From positions 1-5,771 of the forward strand of contig CAINEG010000203.1 in assembly GCA_903847655.1 (NCBI GenBank): a stretch of DNA of 5,771 nt, in the 5' to 3' direction. Shown in pieces: positions 1 through 5,771 of the stretch; the stretch's first letter is position 1, and each line of letters starts with the position of its first letter. The notes under the pieces are model-generated. The model made no database searches and was not told the DNA's origin. It saw nothing but the letters and a program-made list of their open reading frames with translations. The translations under genes were made by a program, and so were the position numbers. Source of the stretch: an uncultured Bacteroidota bacterium. GTDB lineage: Bacteria > Bacteroidota > Bacteroidia > Chitinophagales > Chitinophagaceae.

Positions 1-1874
1 CGTGCAATGCCATTATTTACATCATAGAATATCATGCTTTTTAATCTTTCTGCTGCGGCTTCTGTTCCATCCAATAACATGCCAAAGCCTCCATTGATTA
101 CTTCGCCCCAGCCAACGCCACCCCCATTATGAATGGATACCCAGGTGGCCCCTCTAAAACTATCGCCAATAACATTGTGTATGGCCATATCTGCAGTGAA
201 TTTACTTCCATCATAAATATTGGAAGTTTCTCTATAAGGTGAATCGGTTCCACTTACATCATGATGGTCTCTGCCAATAACAATAGCGCCAATTTCGCCT
301 GCTGCCACTGCTTTATTAAAGGCATCTGCAATTTTAAAACGTCCTTCGGCATCTGCATATAAGATACGCGCCTGAGAACCCACCACTAATTTATTTTTCT
401 TCGCATCTTTAATCCAAATAATATTGTCTTGCATTTGCAATTGAATTTCTTTGGGAGATTGCGCTGCCATTTTTTCTAAAACATCCATAGCAATTTGATC
501 TGTCTTGTCTAAGTCGGCTGGATTACCCGAAGTACATACCCATCTAAATGGACCAAAGCCATAATCAAAACACATAGGGCCTAAAATGTCTTGTACATAA
601 GAGGCATATTTAAAATCAATTTTATTCTCGGCCATGATATCTGCCCCTGCGCGTGATGCTTCTAATAAAAATGCATTGCCATAATCAAAGAAATAAGTTC
701 CTTTTGAATTATGTTTATTAATAGCAGCGGCATGTCTGCGTAAAGAGGCTTGTACTTTTTCTTTAAACGCTTCTGGGTCTTCACTGATTAATCGATTACT
801 CTCCTCATAGGAAACACCTACAGGATAATAACCCCCTGTCCATGGAATATGCAAAGAGGTTTGATCCGAACCCAGATGAATAAAAATATCTTCCACATCA
901 AATCGCTCCCAAACATCTACTATGTTTCCAATAAATGCGATAGACACTACTTCGTTTTTTTCTTTGGCCTCTTTTACTCGAAGCACCAAGCTGTCCATAT
1001 TAACTATTAACACATCCACCCAACCTTGATCATATCTTTTGGTGGCAGCTTTAGGATTCACTTCGGCGCAGATAGTTATACAGCCTGCAATATTTCCAGC
1101 CTTGGGTTGTGCCCCACTCATACCACCTAAGCCTGCGGTTAAAAATATTTTTCCTGCAGGGCTTTCTCCTTCTGGTAATATTTTTCTAAACGCATTCATG
1201 ACAGTGATGGTGGTGCCATGCACAATGCCCTGTGGCCCTATATACATAAAGGAACCTGCTGTCATTTGCCCATACTGTGTTACGCCCATAGCATTATATT
1301 TTTCCCAATCATTCGGTGTAGAATAATTAGGTATCATCATGCCATTGGTCACCACCACTCTTGGTGCATTTTTTGACGAAGGAAATAAACCCATTGGATG
1401 ACCCGAATACATATGCAAGGTTTGCTCATCGGTCATCATGGACAAATACTGCATGGTCAATAAATATTGCGCCCAGTTTTGAAACACCGCTCCATTGCCT
1501 CCATAAGTAATTAATTCTTCGGGGTGTTGTGCCACTGCATTGTCCAAATTATTATTAATCATCAACATGATCGCAGCTGCTTGCTTGCATTTTGCCGGAT
1601 ACTCATCAATAGGCCTGGCATAAATTTTATACGTAGGTTTAAACCTATACATATAAATTCTGCCATAGGCTTTTAATTCTTGCGCAAATTCTTTTGCTAA
1701 TTCTTCATGCCATTGTTTTGGAAAATATCTAAGCGCATTACGAATGGCCAATTTTTTTTCTTCTATGGATAAAATATCTTTTCGCTTAGGTGCTCTATTG
1801 GCCTCTGTGGGATAAGGCTTTAATGCTGGCAGCTCAGTTGGAATTCCTTTTTGTATTTGTTCTTTAAAATCCAT
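1..1874 (-). CDS. hutU: Urocanate hydratase (urocanase), C-terminal end outside window
   Basis: The enzyme converts trans-urocanate plus water to 4-imidazolone-5-propionate, the second step of histidine degradation, in the cytosol, using tightly bound NAD+ as an electrophile. An open frame begins at ATG 1874 and runs without a stop through position 1, giving 624 codons. Visible family signatures are YGGNG (residues 124-128), YSGHP (156-160), and the glycine-rich NAD-binding stretch TAGLGGMSGAQPK starting at residue 246. The segment FGPFRWVCTSGNP carries Cys447, which I take as the counterpart of the catalytic cysteine in the short bacterial enzymes, and DVNNGIA stands at the left edge. Classical bacterial urocanases have about 555 residues. 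This one already exceeds that and resembles the longer form (roughly 660-680 residues) also seen in animal UROC1, so perhaps 40-50 residues are missing. It starts 9 bp after the hutH stop, with no Shine-Dalgarno sequence, and is probably cotranscribed with hutH. Confidence 0.96.
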   Translation of the reverse strand, partial: MDFKEQIQKGIPTELPALKPYPTEANRAPKRKDILSIEEKKLAIRNALRYFPKQWHEELAKEFAQELKAYGRIYMYRFKPTYKIYARPIDEYPAKCKQAAAIMLMINNNLDNAVAQHPEELITYGGNGAVFQNWAQYLLTMQYLSMMTDEQTLHMYSGHPMGLFPSSKNAPRVVVTNGMMIPNYSTPNDWEKYNAMGVTQYGQMTAGSFMYIGPQGIVHGTTITVMNAFRKILPEGESPAGKIFLTAGLGGMSGAQPKAGNIAGCITICAEVNPKAATKRYDQGWVDVLIVNMDSLVLRVKEAKEKNEVVSIAFIGNIVDVWERFDVEDIFIHLGSDQTSLHIPWTGGYYPVGVSYEESNRLISEDPEAFKEKVQASLRRHAAAINKHNSKGTYFFDYGNAFLLEASRAGADIMAENKIDFKYASYVQDILGPMCFDYGFGPFRWVCTSGNPADLDKTDQIAMDVLEKMAAQSPKEIQLQMQDNIIWIKDAKKNKLVVGSQARILYADAEGRFKIADAFNKAVAAGEIGAIVIGRDHHDVSGTDSPYRETSNIYDGSKFTADMAIHNVIGDSFRGATWVSIHNGGGVGWGEVINGGFGMLLDGTEAAAERLKSMIFYDVNNGIA

Positions 1875-1883
1875 GTAGGTACT

Positions 1884-3377
1884 CTATTTAACAATGATGG
1901 TTTGATTGGAAACCATAGCAATAATAGCATTAATATCGTCCTTCAAAAGACGGTCTTCTTCCAATTTAGCCACTTTGGCTCTGATTATTTTGATATTTTT
2001 TTCGATGAGGATAGAAAAAGTATTAGGTCGTCTAAACTCCATGGCTTGTGCCGCATACATTAATTCGATGGCCAATATTTTTTCAAGATTGCCAAGTATC
2101 TGATTGAATTTTCTTCCCGATATACTGCCCATGGAAACATGGTCTTCCTGACCTAATGAAGTAGGGATGCTATCTGCAGAAGGTGGAAAACACAATGATT
2201 TATTTTCACTAACCAGCGCTGCGGTTGTGTATTGAGGAATCATAAAACCAGAATTTAATCCACCGGCTGATGTCAATAATCTGGGCAACCCAAATTTTCC
2301 TTCGATCAATAAATAGGATCTTCTGTCTGATATATTACCTAACTCCGAAGCCGCGATTGAAGTATAATCCAAGGCCATGGCCAAGGGTTGACCATGAAAA
2401 TTACCTCCAGAAATAGCTTCGGTATCACTTAGTATGATTGGATTATCGGTAACCGAATTCATTTCTATTTCTGCCAATTCATTTAAATGATCATAGGCAT
2501 TTCTTGAAGCGCCATGTACTTGAGGAATGCAACGCATGGAATAAGGATCTTGCACGCGTGCGCAATCTTCATGAGCAGCTAAATTTTGCGAGTTCTCGAA
2601 TAACATCCTCATGCGTGCTGCCACTTCCATACTTCCTTTGAATGGACGAATTTTATGCAAGGCTTCTTTAAAAGGGGAAGCGCTTCCTTGATAACCTTCA
2701 ATACTCATGGCACCTGCAACGTCTGCTAAATCTAACAAGTACTCCATTTTTTTTAAGCCTGAAATGGTATGTGCTAAAATAAATTGGGTGCCATTGATTA
2801 ATGCCAAACCTTCTTTTGCGGCTAATTGTATTGGAGCCAAACCATGTTTTGATAAAACTTGTTTCGCGGAAACAATTTCACCACCCGCCCAAAATTCTCC
2901 TTCTCCAATTAAGGGTAAAAATAAATGGGACAATGGTGCAAGATCGCCAGAAGCACCCACCGATCCTTGTTCTGGTACCACAGGTAATAAATCATTGTTG
3001 ATAAAAAATAATATTCTTTCTATTACTTCTAGTCTTATTCCTGAAAAACCTTGACAAAGTGCATGTACTTTACAAATCATCATGATTTTAGATAAGTTAG
3101 GGCTAATCGGATTGCCCACCCCTACTGCATGGGTGATTAATAAGTTTTCCTGAAGCTTGCTTGTTTCGGCGGGTGTAATTTGTACATCACATAAGGGGCC
3201 AAATCCAGTATTGATTCCATATACTGCTTTGTTTGAACCAGCCATTTTTTCGACCATTTTACGACAGGCATTTACCTTATCAATGGCTTGTTTATTCATA
3301 ACGCCTTTTAATGTGCCATTGGCTAGCCCAATTACTTTATCCACTGTCAAATGCCCAATACCGTAGTCAAATGTCAT
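1884..3377 (-). CDS. hutH: Histidine ammonia-lyase (histidase)
   Basis: The enzyme deaminates L-histidine to trans-urocanate and ammonia, the first step of the hut pathway, using the self-formed MIO cofactor. I start it at ATG 3377 (497 residues). The frame can be extended three codons to a TTG at 3386, but the ATG gives numbering that matches the Pseudomonas putida enzyme exactly: Tyr53 in AVYGINTGFG, His83 in THAVG, the MIO triad Ala142-Ser143-Gly144 in GSVGASGDLAPLSHL, and Asn195 in NGTQ. Later active-site residues follow with small offsets: Gln276, Tyr279 and Arg282 in VQDPYSMRC, Phe327 in GGNFH, and Glu411 in GQEDHVSMG. That glutamate is typical of histidine rather than tyrosine or phenylalanine ammonia-lyases, and the adjacent hutU supports the same choice. 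Length is normal (about 500) and nothing looks broken. The stop is TAG at 1884-1886. There is no Shine-Dalgarno sequence, as is usual in Bacteroidota. Confidence 0.97.
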   Translation of the reverse strand: MTFDYGIGHLTVDKVIGLANGTLKGVMNKQAIDKVNACRKMVEKMAGSNKAVYGINTGFGPLCDVQITPAETSKLQENLLITHAVGVGNPISPNLSKIMMICKVHALCQGFSGIRLEVIERILFFINNDLLPVVPEQGSVGASGDLAPLSHLFLPLIGEGEFWAGGEIVSAKQVLSKHGLAPIQLAAKEGLALINGTQFILAHTISGLKKMEYLLDLADVAGAMSIEGYQGSASPFKEALHKIRPFKGSMEVAARMRMLFENSQNLAAHEDCARVQDPYSMRCIPQVHGASRNAYDHLNELAEIEMNSVTDNPIILSDTEAISGGNFHGQPLAMALDYTSIAASELGNISDRRSYLLIEGKFGLPRLLTSAGGLNSGFMIPQYTTAALVSENKSLCFPPSADSIPTSLGQEDHVSMGSISGRKFNQILGNLEKILAIELMYAAQAMEFRRPNTFSILIEKNIKIIRAKVAKLEEDRLLKDDINAIIAMVSNQTIIVK

Positions 3378-3536
3378 TGCAAACAATTTTGTTATAATGC
3401 AATGAAGTTATTAATAATTTTAATGCCTATTTTGAATATTTTCTAGAGGATTAATGTGGCTCAAAGGCAGAATACTCGTTAGTTTTAAACCATTTTTCTT
3501 GTTTTGAGCAAAAAATAATGAGCTGGTGCTCTTAAG
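3378..3536 (-). promoter_or_regulatory. Spacer upstream of hutH, promoter not resolved
   Basis: This 159-bp AT-rich spacer separates the fibre gene from hutH and should hold the hutH promoter if the hut pair is transcribed independently. I looked for the Bacteroidota pattern (TTTG, about 19 bp, TAnnTTTG) on the minus strand and found no convincing pair. A TTTG occurs at about 3461-3464, but no good -7 element lies at the right distance. There is no Shine-Dalgarno sequence before the hutH ATG and no clear operator palindrome. The hut pair may therefore use a weak or regulated promoter here, or depend partly on readthrough from the fibre gene. Confidence 0.35.
3509..3531 (-). terminator. Short hairpin plus T-tract after the fibre gene (weak terminator candidate)
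   Basis: Read on the minus strand, GAGC (3531-3528), a four-base loop ACCA and GCTC (3523-3520) form a 4-bp GC-rich stem. It is followed by ATTATTTTTTG, a T-rich tract. It begins 5 bp after the fibre gene's TAA stop, which is the right place for a rho-independent terminator. The stem is short, so it may be weak and allow readthrough into hutH. Confidence 0.35.
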
Positions 3537-5315
3537 TTAAAAAGACCTAATAGCACGTATAAAGCGAGTTGTAAGTATTTTTGAATCAGCTTGCTGTGTT
3601 CCAGCAACAAAATCAAAAGACCATGCAGTTTTATCATCGGCCTCCGTTGAACTCCAAAATATCCAACCACTATTGAAACCTCCTACAGTATTTCTTTGTT
3701 GATAAAGAATACTTAATTCATATTTTGAGGGTAAGTACCAATCGCCATAACCACCCCATCCATTTCCATTAAATTGATAATGAGCTGCAACCATTGCTGC
3801 ATAAGTTCCATTCCCCGCGCCTTGTTGCATTATAATTCTTTCTGTATTATAAATTCCTGCGTTTATTCCATCTCTTAAAGCCATTACATAGTTTGCTGTA
3901 GGGCCCCATTTAAATGTATAAGATTTGTTATAAGAAAGATTAGATGTAGCAGCTATTAAACCATGTCTACCATTATCCCAAACATAAAATACGATACCCC
4001 CTCCAAAGGATTCGCCAATAGAATGTGTAGCAGTTTGTGTTGTCAAGCTAGTCCAAGTAAGTGTTCCATCTGAAGCTGTAGCTAATACCTGACCAGTTCT
4101 ACCTGCAGTAGTGATGCCTGTACCACCATGTGCAATGTCAATAGTGGTGGCGCTCCAAACACCTGTTTTAATTGCACCCACTGTATTTAAATTAGTTAAA
4201 CTAGTTAAGGTTGTATTACTACTAGCTGTAATATTACCTGCTGTAGTTGCTGTTAAAGCATTTCCTGTTAAAGAAAGTTTAGTCAACAAGGCAGAATCTG
4301 AATAGGCTTTTTTAGTGTAGTTGATTGTATCAGCACTATTCAACTTAGTGGTTAATGCAGCGTCAATAACTATTTTTTTAGCATACACGCTTGTATCATA
4401 AAGATTTAGTTTTGTTAATAATGCTGAATCTGAATAGGCTTTTTTAGCGTACTTGATTGTATCGGCACTATTGAACTTAGTGGTTAAAGCTGCATCCACA
4501 TATAATTGTTTAGTGTATTTAATAGTATCTACACTATTCAACTTAGTCGCTAAAGAAAACTCCATATATTTTTGTTGACTGTAAATTCCTGCATCTACAA
4601 ATTTTTGTTTTGCATAGTTAATGGTATCAACCAAATTAAATTTTGTCAATAAAGCAGAATCAGTATAAGCTTGTTTGGTGTATTTAATGGTATCCACTAA
4701 ATCAAACTTAGTAGCCGTTTTAGCATAGGGAGCCAACATAGCAATGGTATCTTTTGAAGTTAATTTTGTGTCTACAGTAGATGACAAAATTTGAACTGTG
4801 TTTGTCTTTGCATAAACACTTAGCATTTTTGTGGTATCGGAGGTATTTAACTTTTGGTCTATTTTGGCCCCATTGGCCGAATACAATGCAAAAGGTACAG
4901 TACCAAAAATAGTAGTGCCAATATCAAGCCACTCCTTAGTATAATCCCAACCAGCGCCAACACCAACCGGCGTAATGGCAATTCTCATATTTAAATAATA
5001 AGGACCATTGGCCCAATCAATGGTACTTAAGCTAGTAGCCGTTCCACCAAGTCTTAGTCCATTACCCACCATTATAGTAAATACCCCAAATGCATCGGTA
5101 TTGGTTTGATGTTCTTCTATCAAAACTTTAGTGCCAGTGGGAGACGATTGTATAATATTTGTTTCTATATAAATTTTCCGTTCTTTGGCAGGATTGGCAT
5201 TATTGTCTCTTGCAACAGCTTGAAAAAATATACCTGATTGTGCATCTGCATTTATAAATAAAAAGAACAAACTTATAAATAGGAATGATTTTTTAACTAA
5301 TATATTCTGAAGCAT
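3537..5315 (-). CDS. Secreted tail-fibre-like protein with hendecad stalk and DUF1566/Lcl_C-like C-terminal domain
   Basis: This 592-residue protein contains no cysteine and starts at ATG 5315. Residues 1-25 form a signal peptide: KK, then a hydrophobic run FLFISLFFLF, then the A-D-A cleavage motif followed by Gln26. Residues 27-147 match the N-terminal domain common in secreted Bacteroidota fibre-like proteins (FFQAVARDNN, TDAFGVFTIMVGNG, GPYYLNMRI, GTVPFALYS). Residues about 154-349 form a repetitive stalk, with thirteen perfect-register 11-residue units at 202-344. Residues about 370-425 resemble tail-fibre linkers (NLNTVGAIKTGVWSAT, IAHGGTGITTAGRTGQVLAT). Residues about 430-592 carry DUF1566/Lcl_C-like landmarks (GGGIVFYVWDNG, GGYGDWYLPSKYELSILY, FWSSTEADD, RFIRAIRSF), a family with C-type-lectin-like character. 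It is probably exported to the cell surface and may bind a ligand, but its role is unknown. I see no lipobox and no clear type IX secretion tail. It has its own promoter and is separated by terminators from both neighbours. Confidence 0.9.
   Translation of the reverse strand: MLQNILVKKSFLFISLFFLFINADAQSGIFFQAVARDNNANPAKERKIYIETNIIQSSPTGTKVLIEEHQTNTDAFGVFTIMVGNGLRLGGTATSLSTIDWANGPYYLNMRIAITPVGVGAGWDYTKEWLDIGTTIFGTVPFALYSANGAKIDQKLNTSDTTKMLSVYAKTNTVQILSSTVDTKLTSKDTIAMLAPYAKTATKFDLVDTIKYTKQAYTDSALLTKFNLVDTINYAKQKFVDAGIYSQQKYMEFSLATKLNSVDTIKYTKQLYVDAALTTKFNSADTIKYAKKAYSDSALLTKLNLYDTSVYAKKIVIDAALTTKLNSADTINYTKKAYSDSALLTKLSLTGNALTATTAGNITASSNTTLTSLTNLNTVGAIKTGVWSATTIDIAHGGTGITTAGRTGQVLATASDGTLTWTSLTTQTATHSIGESFGGGIVFYVWDNGRHGLIAATSNLSYNKSYTFKWGPTANYVMALRDGINAGIYNTERIIMQQGAGNGTYAAMVAAHYQFNGNGWGGYGDWYLPSKYELSILYQQRNTVGGFNSGWIFWSSTEADDKTAWSFDFVAGTQQADSKILTTRFIRAIRSF
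4284..4712 (-). repeat. Thirteen in-frame 33-bp (11-residue) repeats forming the fibre stalk
   Basis: Residues 202-344 of the fibre protein divide without a gap into thirteen 11-residue units (429 bp = 13 x 33). Examples are TKFDLVDTIKY, TKQAYTDSALL, TKLNSVDTIKY and TKKAYSDSALL. Position 1 is T, A or S, position 2 is K (once Q), and position 7 is D in twelve units and E in one. Two unit types alternate, giving a 22-residue (66-bp) super-unit, except that residues 224-256 form a three-unit block. Looser copies precede the array (QKLNTSDTTKM at 154, TKLTSKDTIAM at 183). Eleven-residue periodicity is known from hendecad alpha-helical coiled coils, so a helical oligomeric stalk is my inference. 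Confidence 0.85.
4294..4487 (-). repeat. Recent 132-bp duplication inside the stalk repeat
   Basis: Positions 4294-4355 and 4426-4487 match at 58 of 62 bases by my hand alignment, offset by exactly 132 bp, which is two 66-bp super-units or four 33-bp units. The encoded segments are residues 279-300 and 323-344, both ending KKAYSDSALL. The intervening unit (TKLNLYDTSVY, AKKIVIDAALT) is more diverged. This suggests the array grew by in-frame duplication of a 132-bp block. Confidence 0.75.
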
Positions 5316-5365
5316 AAAATCATTTAATTGTAATTAATTTTTTCTTGTAAATAAAAATACAATTC

Positions 5366-5386
5366 TTTACAATGAGATCTTGTAAA
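5366..5386. promoter_or_regulatory. Inverted repeat TTTACAA-N7-TTGTAAA in the fibre gene leader
   Basis: There are two perfect 7-bp arms, TTTACAA (5366-5372) and TTGTAAA (5380-5386), around a 7-bp spacer. It lies in the predicted 5' leader of the fibre gene and touches the next inverted repeat. More TTGTA/TACAA boxes stand nearby (TTGTAA 5328-5333, TTGTA 5345-5349, TACAA 5358-5362). It could be a regulator binding site or an RNA hairpin. The AT-rich background makes chance repeats more likely. Confidence 0.35.
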
Positions 5387-5402
5387 ACTATTTTAATAGT
5401 TT
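5385..5402. promoter_or_regulatory. 18-bp near-palindrome at the predicted transcription start
   Basis: AAACTATTTTAATAGTTT has perfect 8-bp arms (5385-5392 and 5395-5402) around a 2-bp centre. On the minus strand it sits directly after the -7 element at 5410-5417, roughly at +1 to +18. That is a classic repressor-operator position. A hairpin at the 5' end of the mRNA that protects the transcript is an alternative, though the two-base centre would make a tight loop. Confidence 0.4.
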
Positions 5403-5409
5403 ATTTTAG

Positions 5410-5440
5410 AAAATATACTTAGTAATTATGCTAATACAAA
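5410..5440 (-). promoter_or_regulatory. Bacteroidota-type promoter for the fibre gene
   Basis: On the minus strand, TTTG (5440-5437) is followed after exactly 19 bp by TATATTTT (5417-5410). The phylum's primary sigma-factor consensus is a -33 TTTG-like box and a -7 TAnnTTTG box at about this spacing, and only the last G differs. Transcription would begin near 5403, giving a leader of about 88 nucleotides before the ATG at 5315. There is no Shine-Dalgarno sequence in the leader. Confidence 0.6.
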
Positions 5441-5452
5441 CTGCCATAAATA

Positions 5453-5488
5453 AAAAAGTAAAAGCAACTCAAATTTTGAGCTGCTTTT
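5453..5488 (-). terminator. Rho-independent terminator of the Bor-like lipoprotein gene
   Basis: Positions 5488-5476 pair with 5472-5460 around a three-base loop (5473-5475). As minus-strand RNA this is a continuous 13-bp stem including one G-U wobble (5481 with 5467), followed by ACTTTTTTA. On the plus strand the same position is an A-C mismatch, so the hairpin fits minus-strand transcription best, though a T-tract also follows on the plus side. It begins 29 bp after the lipoprotein stop codon and lies just upstream of the fibre gene promoter, making the two genes separate transcription units. Confidence 0.7.
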
Positions 5489-5517
5489 TCTTTCAGTAAT
5501 TTTTGAAATAATTCTAA

Positions 5518-5771
5518 TTATTTTTTGACTATTGTAGTTGTGGGTGTATACAATCCACTTGTCAATAAATTGATTAAACCATCTACTACAGTATGTGTAA
5601 TAGTTACTTGATAATTTTTAGCATCCCCAGCCATTTTACTAGGGTCTGCTGTTTTAATGGGTGCTAAGCCACCAACCAAATAATGATTTTTTTCCATAAT
5701 GGTTTCACCAGTCTGAGCACCACTGCCTACTGCATAAGAAACTGTATAGCAAGAAGCCATACTTAAGCTTA
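5518..5771 (-). CDS. Bor-family outer-membrane lipoprotein, N-terminal end outside window
   Basis: An ATG at 5760 gives 80 residues, but the frame stays open to the window edge. The codons before it read S-L-S, so the edge sequence is SLSMASC followed by YTVSYAVG. This looks like a lipobox whose cysteine (codon 5751-5749) would be lipidated after signal peptidase II cleavage. The real start and most of the signal peptide are therefore beyond 5771, and the mature protein is about 77 residues. The mature part matches my knowledge of the lambda Bor family (phage lambda Bor is a serum-resistance lipoprotein): GSGAQTG, KNHYLVGGLAPI, DAKNYQVTITHT, VDGLINLLTSGLYTPTTT. Similar Bor-like lipoproteins are frequent in Bacteroidota chromosomes without a prophage, and their role there is unclear. 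The stop is TAA at 5520-5518, with a terminator hairpin after it. Confidence 0.8.
   Translation of the reverse strand, partial: SLSMASCYTVSYAVGSGAQTGETIMEKNHYLVGGLAPIKTADPSKMAGDAKNYQVTITHTVVDGLINLLTSGLYTPTTTIVKK

Noticed and set aside
1039..1326. Plus-strand open frame of 95 codons
   Set aside because: It lies entirely antisense to conserved urocanase sequence, including the NAD-binding segment, and its product resembles nothing. It is a shadow frame.
2707..3054. Plus-strand open frame of 115 codons
   Set aside because: It is antisense to conserved histidase sequence, including the MIO region, and shows no start signal or domain.
1884..3377. Tyrosine or phenylalanine ammonia-lyase, as in Bacteroidota flexirubin clusters
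   Set aside because: The QEDHVSM glutamate and the directly following hutU both point to histidine as substrate.
3378..3386. TTG at 3386 as the hutH start
   Set aside because: Starting at ATG 3377 places Tyr53, His83, Ala142-Ser143-Gly144 and Asn195 exactly at the Pseudomonas putida positions. The TTG would shift them all by three.
3485..3670. Minus-strand 61-codon frame overlapping the end of the fibre gene
   Set aside because: It overlaps the conserved C-terminal domain of the fibre protein in another frame, and nothing in its sequence is recognisable.
4284..4853. CRISPR array or intergenic satellite
   Set aside because: The periodic sequence is in frame inside an intact gene, its period is a multiple of three, and there are no unique spacers.
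5292..5326. Nine-codon frame (ATGATTTTATGC...) overlapping the fibre start
   Set aside because: It is very short, in AT-rich sequence, and has no supporting signal. A chance frame is the simplest explanation.
3537..5771. Prophage remnant, suggested by a tail-fibre-like protein beside a Bor-like lipoprotein
   Set aside because: The fibre protein has a signal peptide, which phage tail fibres lack. Both families are common in Bacteroidota chromosomes. No phage structural, integrase or lysis gene is present, and each gene has its own terminator or promoter.

Overview
The window comes from a member of the Bacteroidota, probably near Sphingobacteriia/Chitinophagia, although I cannot name the genus. 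Four things point there: start codons without Shine-Dalgarno sequences, a TTTG-N19-TAnnTTT-type promoter, AT-rich spacers, and a secreted fibre-like protein with the N-terminal domain ('FQAVARD...', 'DAFGVFTIMVGNG', 'VPFALYS') that recurs in this phylum. All four genes I can support lie on the minus strand, so transcription runs from high to low coordinates.

Region 1 (1-3377) is a histidine-utilisation pair. hutH (histidine ammonia-lyase, complete) is followed after 9 bp by hutU (urocanate hydratase, whose C-terminal end lies beyond position 1). They catalyse the first two steps of histidine breakdown: L-histidine to trans-urocanate plus ammonia, then urocanate to imidazolone propionate. The genes for later steps (hutI, and hutG or a formiminotransferase) are not in the window and may lie further left.

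Region 2 (3378-5315) holds a 159-bp spacer and a 592-residue, cysteine-free secreted protein built like a phage tail fibre. Its parts in order are a signal peptide, an N-terminal beta-rich domain, a stalk, a GGTG linker typical of tail fibres, and a C-terminal DUF1566/Lcl_C-like domain of C-type-lectin character. The stalk contains thirteen consecutive 11-residue repeats. Part of it is a recent 132-bp duplication at the DNA level.

Region 3 (5316-5517) is an AT-rich spacer. It carries a good Bacteroidota-type promoter for the fibre gene, two adjacent inverted repeats just downstream of the predicted transcription start, and a terminator hairpin for the upstream gene. Region 4 (5518-5771) is a Bor-family (lambda Bor-like) lipoprotein. 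Its true start lies outside the window, because the lipobox is at the very edge.

The hut pair is ordinary metabolism. The part most worth a second look is the fibre-like protein and its leader. I see no complete new multi-gene system, no mobile element, no CRISPR array and no RNA gene.
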